DNA of 64,000 nt from JACRCT01 sp036504155 (lineage in GTDB: Bacteria > Myxococcota > Myxococcia > Myxococcales > UBA5297). The position numbers were made by a program, and so were the translations under genes. The DNA lies in NCBI GenBank assembly GCA_036504155.1, contig DASXVQ010000105.1:62001-126000 (forward strand), read 5' to 3'. Below the pieces are notes generated by a model. It did not search any database. It was given only the letters and a program-made list of their open reading frames with translations, and was not told the DNA's origin. Positions 45,101-53,072 of this stretch are shown here, piece after piece. Within the stretch, counting starts at the first letter, position 1. The number at the start of each line of letters is the position of its first letter.

Positions 45101-48100
45101 TCCGGAGACGGGCGCGAAGACGAGGGTCGGCTTGGACGAGCGGGTGTAGGCGCCGACCGGGTAGAGCAGCGGGATCTCCGGCACGGTGGTGACGAGCTGG
45201 ACGCTGGCCTCGAAGCGCGCCGAGAGGTTGCCGGCGGCGTCGCGCACCTTGGCGTAGACGGTCTTGGGGCCGTCGCCGGGCGAGAGCACCCAGCTGAGCA
45301 CGGTCTTCGGTCCGGCCAGCGGCTGGACCACCCCTGTGACGAAGGAGGAGTCGTTGGAGAGGGTGATCTCCACCGCCTGGTCCTCCGGCTTGCCGGTCAG
45401 GGTCGAGTCCAGGCCGAGGCGGACCACCGGCGAGGTCGCATAGGCGGCGCCCTGCGTGAAGTCGTCGGGGAGCAGCGGGTTGATGGCGAAGGCCACCGAG
45501 GGCGGCGGGGTGGTGTCCACGAAGACCGTGTCGCAGGCGCCGGGCAGCGCGGCGCTGCGCGGGTCGGGACAGGAGACCGCCGAGAGGTCCGCGACCGAGG
45601 AGTTGCCGGCGCGGTCGGTCACCTTCAGGTAGAGGCTGCGCGAGCCGTCGGCACCGCCCGGCAGGTTCACGCCGTCGACCATGGATTCGCCTTCGCCGAC
45701 GACCAGCGGGACCGGCGCGGCGTCGGTCGGGGAGCGGTAGAGCCAGGCCCCGGCGAGGCCCGAGACGGCGTCGCCGGCGGCGACTCCGGAACGGTCCTCG
45801 GAGGTGCTCACCAGCACGCGCACCGTCGTCGAGCGGGAGTAGGCCGCGCCGCCGTTGGCGATCGCCCCGGCGAGGATGGTGGCGGAATCGGGCTCGATGA
45901 CCACCACGCCCTTGGGGGCGCGCCGGTCGAGGACCACGGGCAGCTCGAACCAGTCGGACTCGGCGCCGTCGCTGTCGCGCACGCGGACGTAGGCGGTCTT
46001 GGCGCCGTCGCAGACGGCCAGGGGATCGCCGGCGCGCGGGCAGGGCGAGGTCCGCCAGGACAGCGGCATCGCGTCCCACGGCGTCCCGACGCCGCCGGAG
46101 TACGTCAGGCCCACCCATGCGCAGTCGGCGAGCGTGAAGGTGGACGGGTCGCCGCCCAGGTGCGGCTGGATGGAAGGGGACTCGCAGAAGCGGCCCTCGA
46201 CGGCGTTGGGATAGGTCCCGCGCACGCGGATCTGGGCGAGCGAGGTCGCGTCCCCCAGGGTCTGCCCGACCCCGTCCTCGAGCCACACGTCGCCGGCCTG
46301 GACCGTCAGGCCCAGCGTCGCCACCGTCGTGGTCCGCTCCGCCTCGACGACCACCGGGCTCTCGCTCTGGCGCCGGTAGCCGCCCTTGGTGGCGACCACG
46401 CTGTAGGTGCCGACCGGGACGCTGGCGAAGCGGTAGGAGCCGTTGGGCGCGGTGAAGGTGGCCTGCTGCTCCACGCCCGCCTGCTGGACCGCGACGCGGA
46501 TGCCCTCGTGGTTGGTGGCGTTGGCGAGCTTGGCGCTGCCCTCGACGGAGCCCGTCGCCGGCGAGAGCGTCACCGTCCCCAGGTCGAGATCGTCGGCGGG
46601 GCCGAGCACGGCCTCGGCGAGCGTCACCGTCTGGAAGCCCAGGGACGTGAGCGTCAGCCGCCAGGTGCCGGCGGTGAGCCCGGCCAGGCTGAAGGCGCCC
46701 GCGTCGTCGGTGGTGGTGGCAGCCGTCTGCTTGCTGCCGGCCACCGAGAGCCCGGTGGCGGCGATGGCGATGCCCGAGTGCACCGAGCGCCCCTGCAGCT
46801 TGGCGAGGCCGTGCAGCGAGCCGGGGACGGGGTGCAGGACGAGGTCGGCGGCGGTGGCCACCGCCGCCTCGGTCACCTTCACCGGCGCGGAGGCGACTGC
46901 CTGCTGGAACGCGGTGCCCTTCTGCGCGGAGGGCGAGTAGCTGCCCACCTTGAGGCCGTTGAAGAGGTAGGCGCCGGAGGGATCGGTGTAGGTCACCAGG
47001 CCGGGCGCGGCCTCGACCCGGATGCCGTCGTGGTTGGTCTCGCCCTCGAGCGTGGCGCGGCCGGCGAGGTCGCCTCGCGCGGCGGCCAGCGTCAGCTCCG
47101 GGGGCAGCGCCTCGCCGCCTTCGGCGAGGACCAGGCCGGCGAGGGTGCGCGCGGCGTAGCCGGGGTGCGAGAAGTCGAGGCGGTAGGTGCCCGCGGTCAG
47201 CCCGGAGACCACGAAGCCGCCGTCGCTTCCCGCGACCGCGGTGAGTCCGGTGTCGAGGTAGCTGCCGGAGGCCGCCTCGAGCCGCCAGACCGAGACCACC
47301 GTCCCCGCGGGATCGGCCGCGTCCTCGAGCCGCACCGAGCCGCGGATGCGGGCGGAGCGATCGAGGGTGAGCGTCTGCGCGAACTCCTGCGTGAAGTTGC
47401 CGCAGGCGTCCTTGAAGCGGGCGTGGACCGTGCGCACGCCGTCGCTGCCCTCGGCCAGCCGCCACTCGAGCCGGCCGCCGGGAGGCAGCGGCTGGAACGC
47501 GGTCCCGTCCAGGCCGGCGGAGTTGCCGACCTCCACCTCGGTGGCCCCGGTCGCCTGGAAGGAGAGGGTGCACGTGAGCGAGCGGACGAGCGTGGCGCCG
47601 TCGTTCACCGAGATCGCCGGCGTGCCCACCTGCGGGCCCGCGGTGTTCACCTTCACGCTCGCCTCTGCGGCAGTAGTGCTGGTGTTGCCGGCGGCGTCGC
47701 GCAGCGCCACCAGGATCTTCCGGGCTCCGTCGGATCCCAGGTCGACCGGGTACTGCGTGTCGAAGTCCACCCAGGGCTCGTCGTCGAGCGCGCCGTCGAC
47801 GGAGACCTGCATCTGGTACAGCCCGGCGCACAGCCCGGCCGAGCACGGGTCTTCGCCGTCGATCCTCAGCGAGACGAGCGGGACGTTGGTGCACGCGGCC
47901 CCGGAGGCGAGGCTGGGCGCGCGCACCGTCGGCGGCGTGGTGTCCACGAGGACCGAGGCCTCGTAGGTCGGCGAGAAGGAGCACAGCGCGGAGCGGAACT
48001 GCACGAACAGCTTGCGCAGGCCCTCGCCCGGCGGGAGCGACCACGCCCGGCTCTCCTGCGCCTGCACGAAGTCGGTGTCGCCGCGCGCCGCGTCGGAGAA

Positions 48101-48958
48101 GGTCGGGTCCTCGGAGAAGCGCATGCCGTTATAGAGCGGCGGGACGGCGACCTCGACGGACATCTCGAGGCTGTTGGTGGCGATGGCGGACGGGGACGCC
48201 TTCGGGTTCGCCGGCGGGCGGATCCGCGCGATCTGGTCCGCGGACAGCAGGACCAGGGTGCCCACGTCGGCCATCTCGCCCGCCTTCACCTCCACGCTCG
48301 CCGAGGACATCGCGGGGACGAAGCCGTCGCGCTCCGCGGTGGCGAGGTACGGCCCGGCGGCGAGGCCCAGGGCCACGAAGGTCCCGTCGGCCTTCAAGGT
48401 GGCGAAGACGGCCTCCTCGGCACCGGGGGCCGCGCAGTCCGCGCCGGTGGCGGGCGCTGCGAACGGCTGGACCAGGCGGATGAGCGTCACCCGCGTGTCG
48501 AGCGGAGCGGCGGCGTCCGAGGACCCGCTGCGCGCGACGACCCGGCCCTGGACCATCCCGCGGCCCGCGCGCAGCTCGAAGGTGCCCGCGTCGGTCGTCT
48601 CCTCGGGCGTGACCGTGATGCCGAAGCGGTCGACCGGGTCGAAGCCCGGGGCCGACACCTTGACCCGGTAGGTCCCGCGGGGCAGGTCCGCCGAGAAGTC
48701 CGCGCGCTGCCCGTCGACGGAGATCGCCACCTCGACGCCCTGGACGGCGTCGCCGCGCGGGGTCGTCCCCTCGATCTGCACCTGCAGGGAATCGGGCGCG
48801 AAGGCGGCCTCGGCCACCACGCGGCCCGCGAGCTTGCCTTTGACCTGGAGCGCGACCGGGGCGTCGGGGTCGTACGGGTTGGAGTGGATGACCTTGTCGT
48901 TGCAGGCGGCCAGGACCGTGAGCAGGCCGGCCGAGAGGAGAAAGCGACCAACGCGCAT
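39200..48958 (-). CDS. Giant multidomain lipoprotein (CarboxypepD_reg, Fn3/Ig-like, propeller repeats)
   Basis: A 3252-residue lipoprotein (VLAAC lipobox, Cys19). Order along the chain: carboxypeptidase-regulatory-like sandwiches (about 30-230); Ig-like repeats (240-540); more regulatory-like sandwiches with NHEGIRV signatures (540-920); Ig-like (920-1250); ten Fn3-like repeats of about 90 residues with WYWRV-KDAAGN signatures (1258-2190); further Ig-like; two classic Fn3 domains (about 2463-2638); and NHL-type propeller repeats to the end (2640-3252), each about 45-50 residues (SGNVAPLRT, GLAVDPINNELFV). It is surely surface or periplasmic and structural or adhesive; no catalytic domain is seen. 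ATG at 48958 begins the signal. It stands alone. Confidence 0.85.
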   Translation of the reverse strand: MRVGRFLLSAGLLTVLAACNDKVIHSNPYDPDAPVALQVKGKLAGRVVAEAAFAPDSLQVQIEGTTPRGDAVQGVEVAISVDGQRADFSADLPRGTYRVKVSAPGFDPVDRFGITVTPEETTDAGTFELRAGRGMVQGRVVARSGSSDAAAPLDTRVTLIRLVQPFAAPATGADCAAPGAEEAVFATLKADGTFVALGLAAGPYLATAERDGFVPAMSSASVEVKAGEMADVGTLVLLSADQIARIRPPANPKASPSAIATNSLEMSVEVAVPPLYNGMRFSEDPTFSDAARGDTDFVQAQESRAWSLPPGEGLRKLFVQFRSALCSFSPTYEASVLVDTTPPTVRAPSLASGAACTNVPLVSLRIDGEDPCSAGLCAGLYQMQVSVDGALDDEPWVDFDTQYPVDLGSDGARKILVALRDAAGNTSTTAAEASVKVNTAGPQVGTPAISVNDGATLVRSLTCTLSFQATGATEVEVGNSAGLDGTAFQPLPPGGRLEWRLAEGSDGVRTVHARFKDACGNFTQEFAQTLTLDRSARIRGSVRLEDAADPAGTVVSVWRLEAASGSYLDTGLTAVAGSDGGFVVSGLTAGTYRLDFSHPGYAARTLAGLVLAEGGEALPPELTLAAARGDLAGRATLEGETNHDGIRVEAAPGLVTYTDPSGAYLFNGLKVGSYSPSAQKGTAFQQAVASAPVKVTEAAVATAADLVLHPVPGSLHGLAKLQGRSVHSGIAIAATGLSVAGSKQTAATTTDDAGAFSLAGLTAGTWRLTLTSLGFQTVTLAEAVLGPADDLDLGTVTLSPATGSVEGSAKLANATNHEGIRVAVQQAGVEQQATFTAPNGSYRFASVPVGTYSVVATKGGYRRQSESPVVVEAERTTTVATLGLTVQAGDVWLEDGVGQTLGDATSLAQIRVRGTYPNAVEGRFCESPSIQPHLGGDPSTFTLADCAWVGLTYSGGVGTPWDAMPLSWRTSPCPRAGDPLAVCDGAKTAYVRVRDSDGAESDWFELPVVLDRRAPKGVVVIEPDSATILAGAIANGGAAYSRSTTVRVLVSTSEDRSGVAAGDAVSGLAGAWLYRSPTDAAPVPLVVGEGESMVDGVNLPGGADGSRSLYLKVTDRAGNSSVADLSAVSCPDPRSAALPGACDTVFVDTTPPPSVAFAINPLLPDDFTQGAAYATSPVVRLGLDSTLTGKPEDQAVEITLSNDSSFVTGVVQPLAGPKTVLSWVLSPGDGPKTVYAKVRDAAGNLSARFEASVQLVTTVPEIPLLYPVGAYTRSSKPTLVFAPVSGADTYRLQLCDVATFTGANLLEIPSLAASSYVPASALHEGTWYWRVKARNAAGLESAFSPADVFTVDTIAPSVPAPYAVPSPTKLSRPTLSWTSVTDAAAYRIDLDTAALFNSGPGGTPLRSATTPGVALTPDILADGTWHWRVQAVDAAGNASAFAVASSFQVMTQPPANPALLAPADDVLLAEAAVAFSWSAPAGAVSYLLDLSSSPTFASFERTTATFTSRSLTLSDGTWYWRVLAKDAADNVSDSGSAPVRRVRIDTVHPPVPTLTAVPTPSNLAKPTLSWSAVSGATSYQLTLDGATTSQAATSFTPAANLADGTHVWTVAALDAAGNRSDDAPPQSFVIKTLPPAAPTLVAYAPNPSGVASPTVSWSGVADAANYSVQWDKVATFAGPDFGGATTTSTSNTLPLLTDGLWYWRVQAKDSVGNASAWSTTGSFTRDTAAPANPALGTPANAALVASRTIVFTWAAVSDAAAYLVDSSQSPTLATYDRQETSFTTRGVTVSAEGDWYWRVLARDAAGNVSPVAGAPIRRVQIDTVPPATPVLTTVLSPTNNPAPVLAWSAVAGAAGYSVTLDGVSSSVVAISFTPGSALADGSHTWTAAALDAAGNRSADAPAQSFLVDSTPPAVPSIIPYAPNPTNVATPSVSWSGVAEAASYSVQWDKVATFNGTSLGSATTSSTSYPLPLGSDGTWYWRVRAADSVGNASAWSATGSLDRDTAPPANPALVAPAANALSATRTVTLTWSAVAGVASYLVDVSQSAALATYERAETTLTSRTIVFSADGDWYWRVLSKNLAGTLSTVASAPIRKLTIDSSVPASPVLTAVPSPTNNPRPTLTWSAVSGAADYLVTLDGVATAVTATNFTPAATLAETTHVWTVAARTAAGNRGADAPPQGFLVDVTPPGVASASTRLNGQDKSGPSTTLTRGSVVSVALTGFPDADIASMRVWESTQAEPTTWQAYSVWFPWVLSSPDGAKILNVKVRDAAGNVAGPVAGSITLDTAAPQVVSVALNQKPYATAPAVTMAFTVLGATEMRLSERSDFTGASYGAYSASGSLTFTGADGLKVAYVQFRDAAGNETAILSDLTTLDTSAPYAPFLSINGGAASTVFALVSLSLSAVGADEMHLWGGVNDTGWVPYQPSRSDNLLSGGGLKTLNVQFRDRAGNLSAIAPASIDYQPPPAPVGVMAAGGAGKISLTWGASSGATGYDVLRSAASGGPYASIGTPVGTSWDDSSVTPGVTYYYVVRATSPAGASANSAQVSASTVPAAPTGLTAKAGAHRIGLSWSVTAGTTGYRVLRSTLPGGPFGQVGTPTANSYLDSGLPDATTYYYVVRAVNVSGESTDSAVASATTVPLEVCTSNASGNSVADFLASSSGNVSPQRSFGSQTGLSTPRGVAVDATNNEVYVANAATNTISVYPRGTASGNVAPTRVLAGSLTNLSEPTGLAVDPINNELFVTSPSGNKVLVFARNASGNTGPIRVLTGGLSSPRGVWVDTTNNELAVANTTGGGKLTFHSRTAGGATLPLRSFTMPNSTDGCTWWMYENFMGVAVDPVNNEAWVSGYESYSFGCDCATGDPCTGQSSQGFLRAFNRTTGVVQRTIWGASTGLDVPAITGVGVNTANGEVYFVNETLGSLVTHGRTSNGNVAPLRTLSGAATGLSTLGGLAYDSGRLELVTAASGSNALLVHARTASGNTAPLRSVAYGGNLSAPRAMALSFERDELFVANTGGSTIGVFPRGSTGDAVPTRVISGANTGLTSIQGLALNPATSELFVSDGASIKVFALAASGNVAPLRTISGAATNLDFGPRGIAVSAARGEVAVALASNAATAIFDVSASGNATPKHLLGGGAALATTGLSTPSGVLIDDANQELWVSCTGNNSLRVFAVDAEGATAPKRPAIQGAVSTGLSSPRNLVLDLIAGQLYVANGGDHSIRVFNRLGSGDVPPLRTIQGAATSLAEPSGLTECN
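42390..44590 (-). repeat. Higher-order repeat of three Fn3-like modules within the giant gene
   Basis: Fn3-like modules 3 to 10 follow the order A-B-C-A-B-C-A-B. A modules begin near 44590, 43757 and 42930, all starting ANPAL, giving a period of about 830 bases (277 residues). C modules share YAPNP and SVQWDKVATF; B modules end with the LDAAGNRS-DAP-QSF pattern. The block was duplicated as a triplet, not as single modules. Confidence 0.75.
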
Positions 48959-49292
48959 AGTGCGTGTCTCCAGGCAGTCGTGGGCTGGAACAAGTAGCGG
49001 CGCCGCGGCGGCCAAGCCAGACGCTCGGCAGTGCGCTCGGGCCTACAAATCCGATAGGAATCTGCCGGCTTGGTGCCCCTTCGACCTCGCCGAAGGATCC
49101 CCGGACGCGGGGAGAATCGCCCCACCGCCAATTCGCGAGATGGAACCGAGGGTTGGCCGCGTGTTTCACACACGGTGGTAGGCCACGGTGGCCAGCGAAG
49201 ACCCACCCGAGAGGGTGCTGAGCTCCCGACAGCCGATGCGGCCTTCCTGGCGAGCGATCGCCCTCAGGCCCGGCACAGACTCCTGCGCGCGA
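48959..49292. other. Intergenic region upstream of the giant lipoprotein gene
   Basis: About 330 bases with no supported gene. It should hold the promoter of the giant gene (minus strand). I see no convincing promoter box, terminator or repeat here. Confidence 0.35.
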
Positions 49293-49475
49293 TCAATCCG
49301 GCTCTCCGCGGAGGAACTTGCCGAGGCGATTCCCGTAGTCCCGCTGGGCCATCGCCTGGATGTGATCGGCGCCGTCGACTCGCCAGAAGCGGGCGCTTGC
49401 GCCCAGGCCGGCGAGGAGGCGCTCCGCTTCGGCGACCGGGATGGTCCGCGTTCTACCGGATCGATCCCTGACCGG
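49293..49475 (-). pseudogene. 3' remnant of an alpha/beta hydrolase gene
   Basis: On the minus strand about 50 codons before a TGA read as the C-terminal end of an alpha/beta hydrolase: IPVAEAERLLAGLGASARF, then VDGADHIQAMAQRDYG with the catalytic-histidine motif (GADH), ending GKFLRGEPD. Codon bias is that of the local genes. Upstream the frame runs into the btuC coding region out of frame, and no start codon or nucleophile region exists. The 5' part was therefore lost, probably by a deletion whose edge is the end of btuC at 49487. Confidence 0.65.
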
Positions 49476-49486
49476 CCGCGGCGGCG

Positions 49487-50578
49487 CTACACCATCCCCT
49501 TGCCCAGCCGTCGCAGCATCCACAGGAAGATGGGCCCGCCGATGAGCGCCGTCAGCACGCCCACCGGCGTCGCGGTCCCCAGCGGGCGGAACAGCACGCG
49601 CGCGAGCAGGTCCGCGAGCACCAGGAAGAACGCGCCGCCCACCGCCGAGGCCGGCAGGAGCAGCCGCTGGTCCGGCCCCAGCCACAGCCGCAGCACGTGC
49701 GGCACGATGAGCCCGACGAAGCCGACGAGCCCGGTCACCGCCACCGCCGCCGCGACGCACAGCGAGGTCCCCAGGAAGAGCAGCCGGCGCACGCGCTCGA
49801 CCTCCACTCCCAGCGACGCCGCGCCTTCGTCTCCCAGCGACAGGAGGTTCAAGTCCGCCGCGTACCAGATGACGAGCCCGACGCCGATCGCCTCGAACAC
49901 CGCGACGCCCGCCACCGACGACCACTCCGGGTAGTCCAGAGCACCCGCCAGCCAGTAGACGAGATCGCTGAGGCGCTCCGGCGGGAGCATGGCCTTCAGG
50001 AACGTGATGGCCGCCGACGCCAGCGCGTTGAAGACGACGCCCGCCAAGAGCGCCCCGTAGGTCGAGAGCCGGTCGCCGAAGCGGCCCGCGGTGTAGACCA
50101 CCAGCGAGGCCACCAAGGCCCCCATCAGAGCGGCGATCGTCGTCGGCGCCCGCGAGAGCAGCCCTCCGACGATGGACCCGAGCGGCCCGGGCAGGAGGCG
50201 CCCGGCGTTCCCGAGGGCCGTCGACAGCGCCGCTCCGCCCACCGCCAGCGACAACGTCCCGCCCAGCGCCGCGCCGCCCGAGACGCCGAGCACGAAGGGA
50301 TCGGCCAGCGGGTTTCGCAGCAGCGCCTGCAGCGCGCAGCCGGACACCGCCAGCGCCCCTCCGATCACCGCCGCCAGCAGGACCCGCGGCAGTCGCAGGT
50401 CGACCAGCACCAGCCGCTCGCGCCCCGCCGCGTCGGAGAGCGCCGCGCCCAGGTCCAGCGCAGACTCGCCGAACGCGAGGGCGAAGAGCGCCGCGACGAA
50501 CAGGCACGCCGTCAGGCCCCCGAGGATGGCCGCGGCGCGCGCAGGCGTCAGGCGCACGGCCGCCGCGGTCAAGGTCAC
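49487..50578 (-). CDS. btuC: FecCD/BtuC-family ABC transporter permease, vitamin B12 uptake
   Basis: A 363-residue inner-membrane permease of about ten helices. Family marks include LRLPRVLLAAVIGGALAVSG, LLRNPLADPFVLGVSGGAALG, ALLAGVVFNALASAA and GLVGFVGLIVPHVLRLWLG, the last forming the coupling region for the ATPase. The GTG start overlaps the btuF stop as GTGA, so translation is coupled. Position in a riboswitch-controlled operon with btuB and btuF makes cobalamin the likely cargo. The ATPase (BtuD) is not encoded next to it; downstream lies only a hydrolase remnant. BtuD must be supplied from elsewhere or was lost. Confidence 0.9.
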   Translation of the reverse strand: MTLTAAAVRLTPARAAAILGGLTACLFVAALFALAFGESALDLGAALSDAAGRERLVLVDLRLPRVLLAAVIGGALAVSGCALQALLRNPLADPFVLGVSGGAALGGTLSLAVGGAALSTALGNAGRLLPGPLGSIVGGLLSRAPTTIAALMGALVASLVVYTAGRFGDRLSTYGALLAGVVFNALASAAITFLKAMLPPERLSDLVYWLAGALDYPEWSSVAGVAVFEAIGVGLVIWYAADLNLLSLGDEGAASLGVEVERVRRLLFLGTSLCVAAAVAVTGLVGFVGLIVPHVLRLWLGPDQRLLLPASAVGGAFFLVLADLLARVLFRPLGTATPVGVLTALIGGPIFLWMLRRLGKGMV

Positions 50579-51420
50579 GGCTTCTTCCCCGCCGCGTCCG
50601 GGTGCAGCAGGCCGAAAAGCTCCTCCACCGCCTGGCCGTAGCGAGGCCCGGGGCGGAACAGGCTGGGCGAGGCGACCGCCACCCGCGCCTGGCTCAGCCC
50701 GGGCAGCCCCAGCAGCCGCTCGCGCGGGGCCTCGCGCACGTCCGCGGCGTCGACGATGACCTGCGGCGCGGCGCGCACCGCCAGCTCGGCGCTGAAGACC
50801 GGGTAAGGAGTCTTGGCGGCGTCGGCGGCGTTGGTGGCCCCGGTGGCGTTCAGCATCCCGTCCCCGAAGCTGCCGGGTCCCGAGACCACCAGCGGGTCCC
50901 AGTCGTAGACGACCAGCGCGCGCACCGGCACGACCGCCCTCGCCCGCGCGCGCACCGCGGCCACCCGGGCCTGCGTCTCCTTCGCGAGCGCCTCGCCCTT
51001 CTCGGCCAGGCCCAGCGCCGCGCCGACCTCGCGCAGCGCGGCGCGGATCTCCTCCTCGCTGCCCAGCGGCACCGCGAGCACCGAGGTGCCCAGCGCCGCC
51101 ATCCGCTCCACCGCCGTGCGATTGCCCGGCGAGGGCTCGCACAGCACCAGGTCCGGCCGCAGCGCGACCACCGCCTCGACCGAGGGATCGCTGTACCCGC
51201 CGATCTTCGGCAGGTCCTTGACCGACGGCGCGTCGTCGAAGCGCGAGACGCCCACCACCCGGTCGCCGGCGCCCAGCGCCAGCACCGTCTCGGTCAGAGA
51301 AGGCGCCAGCGTGACGATCCGCCGGGGCGCGGCGACGGCCTTGGGCCCCAGGTGCATCGGCGCACGAGGGGCCGCGCCCAGGCAGGCCAGGGCGGCGAGG
51401 GCGAGCGCCAGGCGCGGCAT
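50575..51420 (-). CDS. btuF: Periplasmic cobalamin-binding protein
   Basis: A 281-residue substrate-binding protein of the BtuF/FepB class. A short signal peptide (about 1-17) leads to RRIVTLAPSLTETVLALGAG, GVSRFDD and GGYSDPSVEAVVALRPDLVL, all typical of B12/iron-complex binding lobes, then a helical hinge and a second lobe (PYPVFSAELAVRAAPQVIVD). It would pass B12 from the outer-membrane receptor to the permease BtuC. Its ATG overlaps the stop of the upstream lipoprotein gene (TGATG) and its stop overlaps btuC (GTGA), so all three are translated together under the riboswitch. Confidence 0.88.
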   Translation of the reverse strand: MPRLALALAALACLGAAPRAPMHLGPKAVAAPRRIVTLAPSLTETVLALGAGDRVVGVSRFDDAPSVKDLPKIGGYSDPSVEAVVALRPDLVLCEPSPGNRTAVERMAALGTSVLAVPLGSEEEIRAALREVGAALGLAEKGEALAKETQARVAAVRARARAVVPVRALVVYDWDPLVVSGPGSFGDGMLNATGATNAADAAKTPYPVFSAELAVRAAPQVIVDAADVREAPRERLLGLPGLSQARVAVASPSLFRPGPRYGQAVEELFGLLHPDAAGKKP

Positions 51421-53072
51421 CAGTGGATCGCCGCGACGTCGCCGATGAACTGGAAGCAGGACTTGCTCGGGTCGTCGTTCGGGCACTTGAGCGGGCACAG
51501 CTCCACACCCGACTCGAACCCGGCGGCGACGGTGCCCTCGAGGTCGGTGACCAGCAGCCGGCCGGCGTTGTTGTCGGCGATCAGCAGCTTGTCGCCGCGC
51601 AGCGCCATGCGCCCGGGCACCACGGTCTTGCACGCCGCGGGGCCGGTCTGGAACGGGTCCGCGCAGCGGGCGAAGGTGGTGGTCTTGAGCACGGCGTCGG
51701 TGGCCGGGTCGAGCACCACCAGCGCTTCCTGGGTCGTCGCCGCGCTGCCGTAGGCGCCCAGGCAGGTCACGTACACGCGGGTGGCGGTGGCGAGCACGAA
51801 GCCCGGGTTGCGGCAGCTGTCCGGCAGAAGGACCGCCTTGGAGGTCATCGGGTTCGCCGCGGTGTCCACCACCGCCAGGTACCCGGGGCCCGCGCTGCCG
51901 ACGCAGCCGGGGAGCAAGTTGCCGATGGCGACGTAGAGCTTGGTGCCCACCGCGGCCAGGCCGGCCGGGCGCGGCGAGTTGGCGGCGGCGCCGGCGTCCT
52001 TGGCGTAGTCGCCGGCGGCGAAGACGAGCTCGCGGGTCACCTTGCCCGGCACGGTGGAGACGTCCATCTCCAGCAGCCGGTTGCCGGCCGCGTCGCCGGT
52101 GGCGTCGCAGGTGCCCAGCAGCGTCACGTAGAGCTTGTCGCCGGCGAAGGCGGCGAAGCTGGGGTTGGTGTTCTGCGGCGCGGGAGGCGTGGCGGCCGAG
52201 GTGGGGATCTCGTCGAGGGTGCGGGTGGCCGCGACGCCCGAGGCCGGCGCGGGCTTGGTGAGGTCCAGCACCTGCACCACGTTGTCGCCCGAGCAGACCG
52301 CGTAGGCCTTGGTGCCCTTGACGGCGACGAAGTTGACCATCTTCGAGAGCCGGTCGGCGCCGGCGGCGCGGGCGATGGGCGTAGCCTTGGGGTCGACGCT
52401 GTAGAGCGCGTTGTCGATGGTGTCGGCGACGAGGACCTGGCCCTCGCCGTAGGCGATGGACTGCGGCCCGGCGCCGATGGCGGCCTTGGTGGCCTGCGCC
52501 TTGAGGTCGTCGCCGAGCGCGACCAGCTCGCCGGTGTTGAAGCAGGCGGCGAAGACGGTGGCGGAGCAGGCGCCGTTCACCGCGCTCTGGCCCGCGGGGC
52601 AGCCGCACTGGCCGGCGAGGCAGGACAGGCCGCCGCAGTCGATGCCGCAGCCGTTGCAGTTCTTGGGGTCGGTCGCGAGGTTCACGCACAGGTTGCCGCA
52701 GGGCACCTTCCCGCTCGCGCAGGCGCAGCCCGTGGCGGGGCACTTGCACTGGCCGTCGAGGCACAGCTGGTCGCCGCAGTCGTTGCCGCAGACGCCGCAG
52801 TTCTTGGGATCGGACTTGACGGAGACGCACACCCCGTCGCACGAGAGCGACCCGGCGGGGCAGGCGCAGACGCCTTCGACGCAGCTCTGGCCGACGGCGC
52901 AGGCGCTGCCGCAGGTGCCGCAATGCTGCGGGTCGGTCTTCAGGTCGGCGCAGACGGTGGGGGAGCAGACCGTCTTGGTGCACTGGGGGGTGCTGGAGCA
53001 GCCCTCGGCGAGCGCGAGGGCGCCGAGCAGCGAGGCGGCGAGGAGGACGGCGACGGCGGGACGACGGGTCAT
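51420..53072 (-). CDS. Lipoprotein with Cys-rich repeats and a seven-blade propeller-like domain, BtuG-like candidate
   Basis: A 550-residue lipoprotein (EGC lipobox, about Cys25). Residues 30-170 hold three Cys-rich units with the DPKNCGVCGNDC signature. Residues about 172-540 contain seven repeating strands of the form GDKLYV-x-VLDP (for example VLVADTIDNALYSVDP, KAYAVCSGDNVVQVLDL, KLYVAIGN, KLLIADNNAGRLLVTDL), as in YncE-like beta-propellers. The gene is locked between btuB (ATGA overlap) and btuF (TGATG overlap) under a cobalamin riboswitch. In Bacteroides the surface lipoprotein BtuG, a seven-bladed propeller next to btuB, captures B12. A similar role is inferred here; homology is not proven. 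Confidence 0.8.
   Translation of the reverse strand: MTRRPAVAVLLAASLLGALALAEGCSSTPQCTKTVCSPTVCADLKTDPQHCGTCGSACAVGQSCVEGVCACPAGSLSCDGVCVSVKSDPKNCGVCGNDCGDQLCLDGQCKCPATGCACASGKVPCGNLCVNLATDPKNCNGCGIDCGGLSCLAGQCGCPAGQSAVNGACSATVFAACFNTGELVALGDDLKAQATKAAIGAGPQSIAYGEGQVLVADTIDNALYSVDPKATPIARAAGADRLSKMVNFVAVKGTKAYAVCSGDNVVQVLDLTKPAPASGVAATRTLDEIPTSAATPPAPQNTNPSFAAFAGDKLYVTLLGTCDATGDAAGNRLLEMDVSTVPGKVTRELVFAAGDYAKDAGAAANSPRPAGLAAVGTKLYVAIGNLLPGCVGSAGPGYLAVVDTAANPMTSKAVLLPDSCRNPGFVLATATRVYVTCLGAYGSAATTQEALVVLDPATDAVLKTTTFARCADPFQTGPAACKTVVPGRMALRGDKLLIADNNAGRLLVTDLEGTVAAGFESGVELCPLKCPNDDPSKSCFQFIGDVAAIH

Noticed and set aside
39146..48997. A plus-strand frame open for about 3280 codons
   Set aside because: It is antisense to the giant lipoprotein. 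Its composition (Gly, Ala, Arg, Val, His runs) is a by-product of high GC, while the minus strand shows a signal peptide, regular domains and correct codon bias.
49293..50507. A 400-codon hydrolase gene overlapping btuC
   Set aside because: Only the last ~50 codons resemble a hydrolase; the rest is the antiphase reading of the btuC sequence.
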